64,000 bases of DNA from Arthrobacter pascens (GTDB lineage Bacteria; Actinomycetota; Actinomycetes; Actinomycetales; Micrococcaceae), in NCBI RefSeq assembly GCF_030816475.1, contig NZ_JAUSXF010000001.1:3596001-3660000 (forward strand). Reading direction: 5' to 3'. Made by a program: the position numbers and the translations under genes. The notes beneath the pieces are model-generated. The model was given only the letters and a program-made list of their open reading frames with translations, was not told the DNA's origin and did no database searches. Of the stretch, positions 42,645 to 52,539 are shown one piece after another (position 1 is the stretch's first letter; each line of letters opens with the position of its first letter).

Positions 42645-44260
42645 ACCTCATGAGCCACATCCTGCAGCGCAAACTGGAACTCCCGTCGCCCCTTACCCGG
42701 GACCTTGTGGTGCAAAAGGACTTGCGCGTGCCGATGCCCGACGGCGTAGAACTACTGGCGGACAGGTGGGCACCGCGGGGAGGAGGCGAGGGATTGCCGA
42801 CAGCACTCCTGCGTTCCCCTTACGGCCGGTCGGGCATGTTCGCCGCCGCCATGGCCAGGCCGCTTGCCGAGCGCGGATACCAGGTGCTGATCCAAAGCGT
42901 CCGGGGCGGTTTCGGTTCCGGGGGGACCCTTGACCCCATGCGCCAGGAGCGGGAGGACGGTTTGGCCACACTGGACTGGGTGGTGGAGCAGCCTTGGTTC
43001 GGGGACTCGATGGTGCTTGTCGGCCTCAGCTACCTGGGGTTTGTCCAGTGGGCGGTGGCGGATCGCCTGCCTCCGCAGGTCAAGGCGATGATCCCGCACA
43101 TGACCGAGTCGGCGCTGACCCTTGAGTTCCTTCGCGACGACGGCATGTCACTTGAGCTGCCGTTCGAATGGGGCGTCATGACCGCGGTTCAGGAGCGGCG
43201 CTGGGCCATGCTCAGGAGCCGGGGCCAGGCCAGGAAAACGGTTCGCGCGCTGCGCACCCTGCCGCTGAACCAGGGTGACGTCGCAGCCATCGGGCGCAGC
43301 TCAAAATACATCCAGGACATCCTCACGTACGACGCGAAACACGAATACTGGGCCGCCGTCGATCACTCCCACCGTGTGGCCGGGGTGAACGTGCCGGTGA
43401 GCTCGATCGGCGGCTGGTACGACATCTTCCTGCCCGGCCAGCTCCGCGACTTCCAGGTACTGCAGGACGCGGCGCGGCCGGCACGGTTGACCGTCGGTCC
43501 CTGGACCCATTCTGAGTTCACCAACGCGGCCGTCCTGGAAGCCGTGGGATTCGGGCTCGCGCATGCACGCGGCGAGCAGCCGCCGGAACGCCCTCCCGTA
43601 CGGCTGTTCGTGATGGGCGAGGAAGCCTGGCGGAACTTCGATTCCTGGCCGCCGAAGGGGTACGAGCCGCAAGCGTTCCGGCTCCAGCCCGACGGCGGGT
43701 TGTCCACGGAGCCTGCGATTGAATCGGCCGCGGATACGTACCGCTACGACCCGGCTGACCCGACCCCCGCAGCAGGCGGCATCAGCATCAGCAGCGGGGG
43801 CCGCGTCGATAACACGGAGCTGGAGGACCGCCCGGACGTCCTGACCTACACCACTGCCACGCTCACCGAGGACGTCGAGGTCATCGGTGAGGTCAGCGCG
43901 AACATCTGGTTCCGCTCCAGCCTCGCCAACGCGGACGTCTTTGTCAGGCTCTGCGACGTGGGTCCGGATGGCCGCTCCCACAATGTCTGCGACGGGCTGA
44001 CCAGCCTGACCGGCGCGGACACGCTGTCCCAGACAACTGTCCGTCTTTGGCCCACCGCGTACCGCTTCAAGCGCGGGCACCGCATCCGGGTCCAGGTCTC
44101 CAGCGGGGCGTTCCCCCGCTATGCCCGCAATACCGGAACCGGCGAACCGCTTGCCACCGCCACCATCCTCCGGGCAGCCGACCAGGCCGTGTACCACGAC
44201 CCCCAGCACCCCTCTGCGGTCATCCTGCCGGTGCGGGCAGCTGGTTCCGGGAGCCCGTAG
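42641..44260 (+). CDS. CocE/NonD family hydrolase (peptidase S15 type)
   Basis: 539 residues. Alpha/beta-hydrolase with the nucleophile in LVGLSYLGFVQWA, acid/His region GPWTHSEF, and a C-terminal jelly-roll (XPDAP_C: VEVIGEVSANIWFRSS, FKRGHRIRVQVSSGAFPRYA). The family includes cocaine esterase, glutaryl amidases and X-Pro dipeptidyl peptidases. Substrate unknown; no signal peptide, so cytoplasmic. Coupled to the TetR gene. Confidence 0.92.
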   Translation: MNLMSHILQRKLELPSPLTRDLVVQKDLRVPMPDGVELLADRWAPRGGGEGLPTALLRSPYGRSGMFAAAMARPLAERGYQVLIQSVRGGFGSGGTLDPMRQEREDGLATLDWVVEQPWFGDSMVLVGLSYLGFVQWAVADRLPPQVKAMIPHMTESALTLEFLRDDGMSLELPFEWGVMTAVQERRWAMLRSRGQARKTVRALRTLPLNQGDVAAIGRSSKYIQDILTYDAKHEYWAAVDHSHRVAGVNVPVSSIGGWYDIFLPGQLRDFQVLQDAARPARLTVGPWTHSEFTNAAVLEAVGFGLAHARGEQPPERPPVRLFVMGEEAWRNFDSWPPKGYEPQAFRLQPDGGLSTEPAIESAADTYRYDPADPTPAAGGISISSGGRVDNTELEDRPDVLTYTTATLTEDVEVIGEVSANIWFRSSLANADVFVRLCDVGPDGRSHNVCDGLTSLTGADTLSQTTVRLWPTAYRFKRGHRIRVQVSSGAFPRYARNTGTGEPLATATILRAADQAVYHDPQHPSAVILPVRAAGSGSP

Positions 44261-44327
44261 CGGTGCCTATCGGCTCTTATGGGGACGGCCGCAGACGGCA
44301 CCGCTAAGGGACCCATTTTGTGCCCTG

Positions 44328-46256
44328 TTAGTGCCCCAGGATGGCTTGTGCGATTTCGTCGGCGTCACGGAGCGTGCGTTGGCCGCTGCGATAGGCCGGA
44401 CGTCCGGGCTGGATCGCCTCCGCAGCGATGGCCGTGCCCCACTGGGCCGCCGAGAGCTGCAGTCCCAGCACGTAGAGATTCCGGGTGACTGAACCGCTTG
44501 CCGCCACCGGGCGATACGGGTGCGGAGTCACGTCCAGGCCGGTCGCCTGCACGGGAGCGCCCTCCGCCGTCATCATGAGCCTGGGGCGGACCAGTCCGTC
44601 CGCGAGGAGCTGCTCCAGAAGCGGGGATGCGTTGGCGGATACCCGGTTTGCGGGTGCGAGCGCCTCCAGCATGGTTTTCGCCTGCACTGGCGGGCCTTTC
44701 ACCCAAGGCGAGCGTGCAGTGAACATCCCGGTCCCCCTGTCGACGCCGAACCGGGGATCCGGCCCCACAAAACTGACCACGCCAGCGCGGGCGAGGGCTG
44801 CCAACTGCTCGGAACGCAGTGCGGGCGGCCCGCTGGCCAACCCCTCCACGAACGACTCGAACCAGCCACGGAGCCCGGCGACCCATGACTCATCCGTGAT
44901 CCCGCCGTCGGCCACTGCCGTCTTCAGGACCGCCCGCCCGTGATGGAGCGCGCCGATGGCCATCTTCACCGGATCCTGCTCCCCCAGGGCGGATCGGCGG
45001 GCGTCATCGAGAAGGTAATCCACAACGGCGGCATCAAGTTCGGCGCGCGAGGCGAAAGATCGGCCCGCCAGCGGGGATGCCAGGCCCAGAAGGTCCAGCC
45101 GGTGCCGCGGATCAACATGGAGGGCTATGACGCCCTGCACCGCCTGCTCCCAGTTGGCCGAGCTGTGGGCATGCGGCCGGAGCGCATCATCGAGGGCAGC
45201 CAGGAATTCTGACCGGTCCGGAACCGCCACGGGCTGCGAGCGCACCAGCGTTGAATAGTGGGCCCAGAGAGCGTCGCGGTGCAGCAGGGGCCAGAGGTCG
45301 TGGTCGAAGCCGGGGCGGATCCCGGCAGCCGCAAACCGCTCCAGAGCGGCCTCCGTCAGGAACCGGAGTTTCACGGACAGCGGGTAGTAGCCGTCCAGCG
45401 CCGCTTTGGCACGGTACGGCGTGCCGCGCCGCGAGGCAGCAATAATCAGCGGTTCCTGGCCGGAGGGCTCGTACTCGAGCCTGTTTCCGGCGTCGATGAA
45501 CTTGCCGCCGCGGCCCTCCGTGAGCTGTCCCACGGCGTCAAAGAAATTCAGCCCCATGCCGCGGACCAGTATCGGCTCTCCAGCCGGAAGCTCTGACCAG
45601 TCCACGTCCGCCGGTATGGCAGGCGGCAGGTAGCGCAGGCCCAGCTGCCTGGCCGAGGACTGCAGGTCCCGTTGCTCCGGGCTGAGCCGGGAGGGAATGT
45701 GGCCGAGGGCCAGCACCACGGAGTCTGCGGGGAGGGACCCACCGTCGGCGAGCCCGACGTCGAACGTTCCGTTGCCTGCCGGGCGCACCGACCGGGCGGA
45801 CGTTTCATGGAACCGGATGCTCACGCCGTCGGGAAGGTTCGCCGTCAGCTCCTCAAGGGCGCAGCGAAGGTAGCGGCCGTACAGTGCACGGCTGGGAAAG
45901 TCCTTGGAGGTCAAAGCAGCGAGCTCGGAGCGTTCGTCGGCAGTGAGGGACGGCAGCGGATCACGCTGCTGCCGTGCCCGCCACCGGTCGAAAGTGGTTC
46001 CGGCCAGCGGCGGGGCCAGCCGGGGATCCTCGGGTATGAGCGTGGGGTAGAAGGCCTGGGTGTTCATCAGGTACAGCCGGGACTGGTCCGGCCGCCACAC
46101 GTGTCCCGGCCCTGCCGGGTAGGGGTCGATGACGTCGATGTGGAGCGGCCGGGATCCGGGCTGGGCCGCGGAGTGGGCGAGCAGGCGCTCCAGGACGCTG
46201 GTGCCCCGGGGGCCGGCGCCGATGATGGCCGTCCGGATGCTCTGCGATCTACCCAC
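44328..46256 (-). CDS. FAD/NAD(P)-binding oxidoreductase-like protein
   Basis: About 642 residues. The start is IRTAIIGAGPRGTSVLERLL, a Rossmann dinucleotide motif; DVIDPYPAGPGHVWRPDQS and VVLALGHIPSRL follow, matching the FAD-NAD(P)-binding family PF13454, related to lysine/ornithine N-monooxygenase-like flavoproteins. No substrate is known to me. The open frame runs on to 47273 through the neighbouring peptidase's antisense strand. GTG 46256 is taken as start because homology-like sequence begins there. Confidence 0.85.
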   Translation of the reverse strand: MGRSQSIRTAIIGAGPRGTSVLERLLAHSAAQPGSRPLHIDVIDPYPAGPGHVWRPDQSRLYLMNTQAFYPTLIPEDPRLAPPLAGTTFDRWRARQQRDPLPSLTADERSELAALTSKDFPSRALYGRYLRCALEELTANLPDGVSIRFHETSARSVRPAGNGTFDVGLADGGSLPADSVVLALGHIPSRLSPEQRDLQSSARQLGLRYLPPAIPADVDWSELPAGEPILVRGMGLNFFDAVGQLTEGRGGKFIDAGNRLEYEPSGQEPLIIAASRRGTPYRAKAALDGYYPLSVKLRFLTEAALERFAAAGIRPGFDHDLWPLLHRDALWAHYSTLVRSQPVAVPDRSEFLAALDDALRPHAHSSANWEQAVQGVIALHVDPRHRLDLLGLASPLAGRSFASRAELDAAVVDYLLDDARRSALGEQDPVKMAIGALHHGRAVLKTAVADGGITDESWVAGLRGWFESFVEGLASGPPALRSEQLAALARAGVVSFVGPDPRFGVDRGTGMFTARSPWVKGPPVQAKTMLEALAPANRVSANASPLLEQLLADGLVRPRLMMTAEGAPVQATGLDVTPHPYRPVAASGSVTRNLYVLGLQLSAAQWGTAIAAEAIQPGRPAYRSGQRTLRDADEIAQAILGH

Positions 46257-46331
46257 GGCATCCAGAGTATCGGCATGTGCCTTCGACGCTTGACTTGCTA
46301 CCTGCACGCAGATGTTGTTTGGATGGGGCGC

Positions 46332-48614
46332 ATGACCACCACTGCAGCTGATCCAGCGTCCGCACCAGGTTCTCCCTCCGCCCCGGCTTCCTCCGCCGCT
46401 TCTTCCGCTGATTTGGCTGCGCGGGTGGCTCCCGAGCCCACGGACGAGAACGTCTGGCTTGAGGAGATATACGGTGAGGAGCAACTGGCGTGGGTCCGGG
46501 AGCAAAACGCCCGCACTGAGGACCTGCTGGAGGACGCCGACTACGCAGGCCTGGAAGGAAGCATCCTGGAGGTGCTGGACTCCACGGACCGGATTGCCAT
46601 GGTGGGCAAACGCGGAGACTGGTACTACAACTTCTGGAAGGACCGGCAGAACCCGAAGGGGCTGTGGCGCCGCACCACATGGGAAAGCTACTGCACCGAG
46701 ACGCCCGAATGGGATGTCCTCCTGGATGTCGATGCGCTGGCCGCCTCCGAGGGTGAAGACTGGGTCTTCCACGGCGCCACCTTGCTCCGCCCGGCCACCG
46801 GTGAACCGCACCGGCTCGCGCTTCTGGCCCTCTCCCCCGACGGCGGTGACGCCAACCGATACCGCGAGTTCGACGTCGGAACCCGCACCTTCGTTGACCC
46901 CGCTGCCGGCGGCTTTGACCTGCCGACGGCGAAGGGCAACGTTTCGTGGCTGGACCCGGACACGCTGCTGGTGGCCTCTACCGCCGAGGGACTGCCCCGG
47001 ACGGCGTCTTCGTACGCACGCACGGCTGTGACCTTGCGGCGCGGTGAATCCCTGGGCCAGGCGCCCCGGCTGTTCGACGTCGCCGAGGACCACATGATGG
47101 CCGTGGTGGCACACGATTCCACGCCCGGATTTGAGCGCACTTTCGCCGTGGACTACATCGACTTCTTCAACCGGAGGACCTTCGTCCAGCGGGACGGCTC
47201 GTGGCTCGAGATCGAGGCCCCGACCGACGTGAACCTGAGCGCCCACCGGGAGTGGCTGCTGTTCCGGCCGCAACGCGACTGGCCGCTTAACGGGACCACG
47301 TACCCGGCCGGTTCCCTGCTGGCAGCAGGATTTGAGGACTACCTCGCCGGATCACGCGATCTTTCGGTCCTGTTCACGCCGGACGAGCACACGTCGCTGC
47401 AGTCCTGGAGCTGGACCCGGGACTTCCTGCTGCTCAACCTCTTGCGGGACGTCTCGTCCGAGCTCCGGGTCCTTGATCCGTCCCTTCCCGGGGGCAGTTC
47501 GGGCGCGTGGGCATCCTCCCTGCTCGATGCCTGCCCGCCGCTCCACGATGTGAACGCCTACGCCGTGGACGATGAGGACGAAAGCCCGGACGACGGCGGT
47601 GCAGGTAACGATTTCTGGCTGGTCGCCACCGGCTTCACCACGCCCAGCACGCTGATGCGGGGGACCCTCAGGCGGGCCGCAGCCGAAGAGAAGTCTGCCG
47701 GGGCGCCGGCCGTGGTGAGCAGTCACGCGGCTGTCAAGGCGTCGCCGTCGTTCTTTGACGACGGACAGTATGAGGTGCAGCAGCACTTCGCCGTCTCGGC
47801 CGACGGCACGAGGGTCCCCTACTTCCAGGTGGCCTCCCGCGACCTGGTCCTCGACGGGCAGAACCCGACGCAGCTCTCCGGTTATGGCGGCTTCGAGATT
47901 TCCAGGACACCTGCCTACAGCGGAACGGTGGGCAGGGCGTGGCTCGAACGTCGGACGGCGGAAGCCGCCGGAACCGACGGCGAAGGCCCGCATTCCCGCG
48001 GGGGCGTCTACGTGGTGGCCAATATCCGGGGCGGCGGCGAATACGGGCCCTCGTGGCACCGGGCCGCCCTGAAGGAGAACAGGCACCGGGCGTACCAGGA
48101 TTTCGCGGCGGTCGCCAGGCACCTTATCTCCCGCGGTGTGACTTCGCGGGAGAGGCTCGGCTGCGTCGGCGGGTCCAACGGCGGGCTGCTGGTGGGCAAC
48201 ATGCTCACCCAGTACCCGGAACTCTTCGCTGCCGTATCCTGCGGCGTCCCCCTGCTGGACATGCGGCGCTACACGAAACTTTCGGCCGGGCACTCCTGGA
48301 TTGCCGAGTACGGCGACCCGGACGTGCCTGAAGAGTGGGAGTACATCCGGACGTTCTCGCCGTACCACCTGCTGAAGGACGGTGTGGAGTACCCGGAAAC
48401 GTTCATCTGGACAGCCACCTCCGATGACCGGGTGGGGCCCGTCCAGGCACGGAAGATGGCAGCGCGTATGCAAGCCATGGGCATCCCGAACGTCTGGTAC
48501 CACGAAGCCCTCGAGGGCGGCCACGCAGGGGCCTCTGACAACCGGCAGGCCGCTGCGCTGCAGGCCCGCAGCCAGCACTTCCTGTGGCGGACGCTGGCCG
48601 GCGGGCCTGCTTAG
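46332..48614 (+). CDS. Prolyl oligopeptidase family serine peptidase (S9A)
   Basis: About 760 residues. The N-terminal beta-propeller runs to roughly residue 470; the alpha/beta-hydrolase domain holds YGGFEISRTPAYSG, the nucleophile GCVGGSNGGLLVGNML, the acid in TATSDDRVGPVQARK and His in ALEGGHAG. The family cuts peptides after proline in the cytoplasm. An Ala/Ser/Pro-rich stretch of about 35 residues precedes the propeller. ATG 46332 is preferred (GGATGGGG upstream); ATG 46323 is an alternative. It diverges from the FAD protein. Confidence 0.92.
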   Translation: MTTTAADPASAPGSPSAPASSAASSADLAARVAPEPTDENVWLEEIYGEEQLAWVREQNARTEDLLEDADYAGLEGSILEVLDSTDRIAMVGKRGDWYYNFWKDRQNPKGLWRRTTWESYCTETPEWDVLLDVDALAASEGEDWVFHGATLLRPATGEPHRLALLALSPDGGDANRYREFDVGTRTFVDPAAGGFDLPTAKGNVSWLDPDTLLVASTAEGLPRTASSYARTAVTLRRGESLGQAPRLFDVAEDHMMAVVAHDSTPGFERTFAVDYIDFFNRRTFVQRDGSWLEIEAPTDVNLSAHREWLLFRPQRDWPLNGTTYPAGSLLAAGFEDYLAGSRDLSVLFTPDEHTSLQSWSWTRDFLLLNLLRDVSSELRVLDPSLPGGSSGAWASSLLDACPPLHDVNAYAVDDEDESPDDGGAGNDFWLVATGFTTPSTLMRGTLRRAAAEEKSAGAPAVVSSHAAVKASPSFFDDGQYEVQQHFAVSADGTRVPYFQVASRDLVLDGQNPTQLSGYGGFEISRTPAYSGTVGRAWLERRTAEAAGTDGEGPHSRGGVYVVANIRGGGEYGPSWHRAALKENRHRAYQDFAAVARHLISRGVTSRERLGCVGGSNGGLLVGNMLTQYPELFAAVSCGVPLLDMRRYTKLSAGHSWIAEYGDPDVPEEWEYIRTFSPYHLLKDGVEYPETFIWTATSDDRVGPVQARKMAARMQAMGIPNVWYHEALEGGHAGASDNRQAAALQARSQHFLWRTLAGGPA

Positions 48615-48658
48615 CGCCGGCGGACCTGCCTAGCGCGGCCGGGGCCTGACGCTGGCGA

Positions 48659-49780
48659 TTAGGAGAAGCGTCCGGGCCGGAAGGTGGCCAGCATCGGATG
48701 CTTGTTTCCGGTCAGGATCTCACCGCTGAGCAGTTCGCCGGCGATGAGTCCGAGTGTGGCCCCTGAATGGGTGAAGGCAACGAAGCAGCCCGGCACCTGC
48801 CCGGTTTCGCCGAGGACGGGTTCGCCGTCTCCGGGGATGGGCTTGTAGCCGATTTTCCAGGACGCGGGCTTGAGTTCCGGGTTGCCGGCGATGAGCTTGG
48901 ATGCTTCGTCGGCGAGCTCCTGGACCACGGCGTCGGGGATATCGAAGGAGCCGTCGGCGTGTTCGGTGATGTGCTCCTCGTACCAGTCGTGATCCAGGGC
49001 AAAAGTGCTTCCGGGGTTGGGACGGACGGCGGCCCGCGGGGTGTTCAGCACGGCCTTGACCTCGTGGTCAACCGGTTTGGTGACCACCAGCATGGAGACA
49101 GGGGAACTGTTGGGGATGTCGACGCCGAGCGGTGCCAGGACGGCGGGGGTTGCGGCCCCGCAGGCAACCAGGACAGCGTCAGCTTCGTACGTGTCGCCGT
49201 TGGCCGTCTCGACGCCGGTGGCCCGGCCGCCGTCGACCATGACGGAGGCCTTGCCGGCGTTCAGCACGAGTTTCCCCCCGCGTGCGTGGAATTCCTCCAT
49301 CAGGAAATCCACCAGGTCCGGCAGGCTGACCCAGCCTTCTCCGGGGTTGAAGATGGCGTTTTCCGGCACGGCCGTTTCATCGATGCCAGGCGTTACGGCC
49401 GCGATTTCGGCCGGGGTCAGGAGTTTGGAGTCATATCCGACGGACTTCTCATAGGCGTGCCGGGCCACGGTGACGTCCTGCTGACCGGCAGCGTTCCACA
49501 TGAGCCCGCCGCCGAACTGCAGCCAGTCGCGGCCGGGATCTGTTGCATAGAGCGTGCGGTAGCGATCCACACCGGCCAGGCGCAGCTGATGATATGGAGT
49601 GGACCTCTCCCCTGCCGAATTCAGCCAGGACAATGAGCGGCCGGAAGCCTCGCTTGCCAGGCCCCGCTCGGTCAGCAGGGTCACGGACGCGCCCTCCCGA
49701 AGCAGGTGTACGGCGGTGGAAACCCCCAGGATGCCGCCTCCGATGATGGCGACGTGTTTGGTTGGAGCGATGGAGGACAT
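48659..49780 (-). CDS. FAD-dependent oxidoreductase, DadA/glycine-oxidase type
   Basis: 373 residues. HVAIIGGGILGVSTAVHLLREG is the FAD-binding N-terminus and the DAO fold follows, with ASEASGRSLSWLNSAGERST and IGYKPIPGDGEPVLGE near the end. The family oxidises D-amino acids, glycine or sarcosine-like N-alkyl amino acids to keto acids and ammonia. It lies last in a cluster with an amino-acid ABC importer and a Gfo/Idh enzyme, suggesting catabolism of an imported amino acid derivative. Confidence 0.88.
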   Translation of the reverse strand: MSSIAPTKHVAIIGGGILGVSTAVHLLREGASVTLLTERGLASEASGRSLSWLNSAGERSTPYHQLRLAGVDRYRTLYATDPGRDWLQFGGGLMWNAAGQQDVTVARHAYEKSVGYDSKLLTPAEIAAVTPGIDETAVPENAIFNPGEGWVSLPDLVDFLMEEFHARGGKLVLNAGKASVMVDGGRATGVETANGDTYEADAVLVACGAATPAVLAPLGVDIPNSSPVSMLVVTKPVDHEVKAVLNTPRAAVRPNPGSTFALDHDWYEEHITEHADGSFDIPDAVVQELADEASKLIAGNPELKPASWKIGYKPIPGDGEPVLGETGQVPGCFVAFTHSGATLGLIAGELLSGEILTGNKHPMLATFRPGRFS

Positions 49781-49843
49781 GGTTCTCCCCTTCCTTGATA
49801 CGTGGGCGCCTTGGGCGCAGGTTTGTTTGGTGGAATTTGCGGG

Positions 49844-50887
49844 CTACGCAAAGGCATGGATTTTTTCGATGACCCTGAGGACCTCCAGGGACTCGGCCGG
49901 TGAAACGGGCAGCGGGCCCTCCCCGCGCAGGGCTGTGGCCAGCTGCGTATAGAAGCTGGGGTAGGCCCCCTTTTCGGCCGGTACGGGCTCGGTGGCTCCG
50001 TCGATCCCCAGGACCCCCCAAGAGTCCTGGGATTCAATGCCGTAGGCGGGGTCCGACGGCGACATACCGGCCGCCAGGGCAGGCTCCTGGCTGTCCAGGC
50101 CCCACTTTGTATACCCGGCCGTGGAACCGAGTACATGGAAGCGCGGGCCAACCCGGGCCGCCATGCCGTTCATCCAGAGCCGGGAGCGGACCCCGGATTC
50201 ATGGCGCAGGGACACGAAGGCCTCCGTTTCGGCGCTGTCCGGATACGGCCCGTGGTTTGCCGTCTCCCCGTGGATTTCCTCCACGGTTCCGAACAACCGG
50301 ATGGCCTGGTCGATCAGGTGCGCGCCGAGGTCGTGAAGGATGCCTCCGCCTTCCGCAAGGGTTGCAGTGTCCCGCCAGTTACCGAATCCCTCGGGCCGCC
50401 ACCACTCGAACCGCGACTCGAAGGTGCGGATTTCCCCGAGGGCCCGCTCCCGGATGAGCCGCTGGAGGGTCAGGAAGTCGGCGTCCCACCGGCGGTTCTG
50501 GAATACCGTCAGCTGCACACCGGCGTCGGACGCCCGGCCGGCGAGCTCCTCACCCTGGGCCGAGGTGGTGACAAACGGCTTGTCAACCACCACGTGGAGG
50601 CCACGGGCAATGGCCGTGCCGGCCAGATCGAAGTGCGTGAGCGGCGGCGTTCCCAGGACGAGGAGGTCAAGTTCCCCTGCCAGCGCGAACATCGCCGCGG
50701 GCGTCGGGACCACCCGCGCCCCCGGGTAACGCCGGGCAGCCTCGGCGGCCCGCCGGGGATCAGCCGTCACGATGACGTCCAGTGAGTAGTCCGGATCGGC
50801 CGCAAGGAGCGGGGCGTGGAAGACACTGCCCGAGATTCCGAATCCGACGAGGCCGGTGCGGATACGCCCTGTTGCCGCCTTGGGCAT
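49844..50887 (-). CDS. Gfo/Idh/MocA family oxidoreductase
   Basis: 347 residues. NAD(P)-binding start TGLVGFGISGSVFHAPLLAA, the EKP-type motif HVVVDKPFVTTSAQGEEL and a C-terminal sheet domain with GGILHDLGAHLIDQAIRLFG carrying the catalytic histidine. The family works on sugars, inositols or opine-like imines. It overlaps the preceding ATPase gene by one base, so it belongs to the transport operon. Substrate unknown. Confidence 0.9.
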   Translation of the reverse strand: MPKAATGRIRTGLVGFGISGSVFHAPLLAADPDYSLDVIVTADPRRAAEAARRYPGARVVPTPAAMFALAGELDLLVLGTPPLTHFDLAGTAIARGLHVVVDKPFVTTSAQGEELAGRASDAGVQLTVFQNRRWDADFLTLQRLIRERALGEIRTFESRFEWWRPEGFGNWRDTATLAEGGGILHDLGAHLIDQAIRLFGTVEEIHGETANHGPYPDSAETEAFVSLRHESGVRSRLWMNGMAARVGPRFHVLGSTAGYTKWGLDSQEPALAAGMSPSDPAYGIESQDSWGVLGIDGATEPVPAEKGAYPSFYTQLATALRGEGPLPVSPAESLEVLRVIEKIHAFA

Positions 50888-51663
50888 CAGAGCACCTCCG
50901 ACAGGAAGCGCTGCAGCCGTTCGCTTTTCGGGTTGTCGAACAGCTCGCCCGGGGTTCCGGCCTCCACCACTTCGCCCTCGTCCATGAAGACCACCTGGTC
51001 GGCGACCTTGCGGGCGAAGCCCATTTCATGAGTAACGACGAGCATGGTCATTCCGCGCTTGCCAAGCCCTGCCATGAGGTTCAGTACGCCCTTGACGAGC
51101 TCCGGGTCCAGGGCGCTGGTCGCTTCGTCGAACAGCATGACCTCGGGTTCCATTGCCAGGGCCCGTGCGATGGCGACGCGCTGCTGCTGGCCTCCGGAGA
51201 GATCCCGCGGCCGGTGGTCAGCGCGCTCCGCGAGTCCGACCTCGGCGAGGCGCTGCCTTGCCCGTTCCCGTGCTTCAGCCTTGGGCATTCCCTTGACGCT
51301 CCAGAGAGCGAGCGCCACGTTGTCAAGCGCCGTGTGGTCGGGGAAGAGATTGAAGTGCTGAAAGACCATGCCGATCCGGCTTCGGAGAATGTCGGGTTTG
51401 ACCTCCAGCGCACTTTCACCGGCCAGCAGCACGTCGCCGCTCTTGGGTTCGTGCAGCCGGTTGACGCCGCGCAGGAGCGTGGATTTTCCCGAACCGGAGG
51501 GGCCGATGATGCAGGTTGTGGTGCCGGGGGCGACGGTGAGGCTGACGTTACGGAGCACCTCGATGTCGCCGTAGGCCATGGTCAGGTTCTTGAGCTCCAG
51601 GCTGGAGCCGTGAAAGGTCTGGCTTTCCGCGGCGGCTTGGCCCGTGCTGCTTGTGAGGCTCAT
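50887..51663 (-). CDS. Amino acid ABC transporter ATP-binding protein (GlnQ/HisP type)
   Basis: 258 residues. Walker A CIIGPSGSGKSTLLRGVNRL, signature LSGGQQQRVAIARAL, Walker B VMLFDEATSALDPELV and LVVTHEMGFARKVADQVVFM are the polar-amino-acid transporter hallmarks. It overlaps the permease gene by four bases upstream and the Gfo/Idh gene downstream. Confidence 0.94.
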   Translation of the reverse strand: MSLTSSTGQAAAESQTFHGSSLELKNLTMAYGDIEVLRNVSLTVAPGTTTCIIGPSGSGKSTLLRGVNRLHEPKSGDVLLAGESALEVKPDILRSRIGMVFQHFNLFPDHTALDNVALALWSVKGMPKAEARERARQRLAEVGLAERADHRPRDLSGGQQQRVAIARALAMEPEVMLFDEATSALDPELVKGVLNLMAGLGKRGMTMLVVTHEMGFARKVADQVVFMDEGEVVEAGTPGELFDNPKSERLQRFLSEVL

Positions 51664-52448
51664 GTGTTGCTCCCGGTGATCAGCGGCGAGGCCGCGTCGA
51701 GTTCCTTGACTTCTTTGAGGCCGCTGCTTGGAGCGGAGGGACGCCGCCTTCCGGTGCGGAAGCGGTTATCAAAGTAATTGACCAGGTGAGTCAGGGGCAC
51801 CGTAATCACCAGGTAGAAGACTCCTGCCATGACCAGCGGAGAGAGGTTTCCGGAGAGCACGGCCGCATCCTGGCCGACCCGGAAAAGCTCGCGCTCGCTG
51901 ACCAGCAGGCCAAGGAAGTAGACCAGTGACGAGTCCTTGACGATGGCGATGAACTGGTTGACAAGAGCCGGCAGGACCCTGCGGACGCCTTGCGGCACCA
52001 CCACCAGGGCCATGGACTTGGCGTAGCTCATACCCAGTGCACGGCAGGCTTCTCCTTGGCCCTTGTCCACGCTTTGGATGCCGGCCCGGAAGATTTCCCC
52101 AATGTACGCGCTGGCGATCAGGCTCAGCGCGATGACTCCCAAGGGATACGGGGAAGGGCCGAAGATGGACTGGCTCAGCCGGGCGAAGCCCTGGCCGATC
52201 AGCAGGATGGTGAGGATGGCCGGAAGACCGCGGAAGAGGTCTGTGTAGATCCGGGCCGGAATACGCAGCCACCTCGACGGCGAAATGCCCATGATCGCCA
52301 CGATCATGCCCAGCGCGAGACCGATGACGGTGGCAGCGATGGAGATGATCAGCGTGTTCAGGAGCCCTACTCCAAGGAGTTGGGGCAGGACTTCGGCCAT
52401 TGCGCCGAAGTCGAAGAAGGTGCGGATGATGGTGTTGAACCAGTCCAT
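51660..52448 (-). CDS. Amino acid ABC transporter permease (HisM/GlnP type)
   Basis: 262 residues, about five membrane helices. The PAAT signature GLLNTLIISIAATVIGLALG and the coupling loop GEACRALGMSYAKSMALVVV then PQGVRRVLPAL are present. Single permease, probably a homodimer with the ATPase. It follows the binding-protein gene by about 90 bases. Confidence 0.93.
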   Translation of the reverse strand: MDWFNTIIRTFFDFGAMAEVLPQLLGVGLLNTLIISIAATVIGLALGMIVAIMGISPSRWLRIPARIYTDLFRGLPAILTILLIGQGFARLSQSIFGPSPYPLGVIALSLIASAYIGEIFRAGIQSVDKGQGEACRALGMSYAKSMALVVVPQGVRRVLPALVNQFIAIVKDSSLVYFLGLLVSERELFRVGQDAAVLSGNLSPLVMAGVFYLVITVPLTHLVNYFDNRFRTGRRRPSAPSSGLKEVKELDAASPLITGSNT

Positions 52449-52539
52449 GGTTACTCTCAGACGTCGTTTGCTTGTGAGTGGCGGGCGGACCGCTCGGCGC
52501 GGCCCGCCCGTTCAGAGGCCAACAGGCAAAGCCTTTGGC

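Noticed and set aside
45672..46331. Upstream extension of the prolyl oligopeptidase frame
   Set aside because: It is antisense to the FAD protein's N-terminal half and shows no domain; a ribosome site and typical start lie at 46332.
46257..47273. A 981-residue frame extending the FAD/NAD(P)-binding gene upstream
   Set aside because: The extension is antisense to the prolyl oligopeptidase gene and the dinucleotide-binding start lies at 46256. High GC keeps such frames open.
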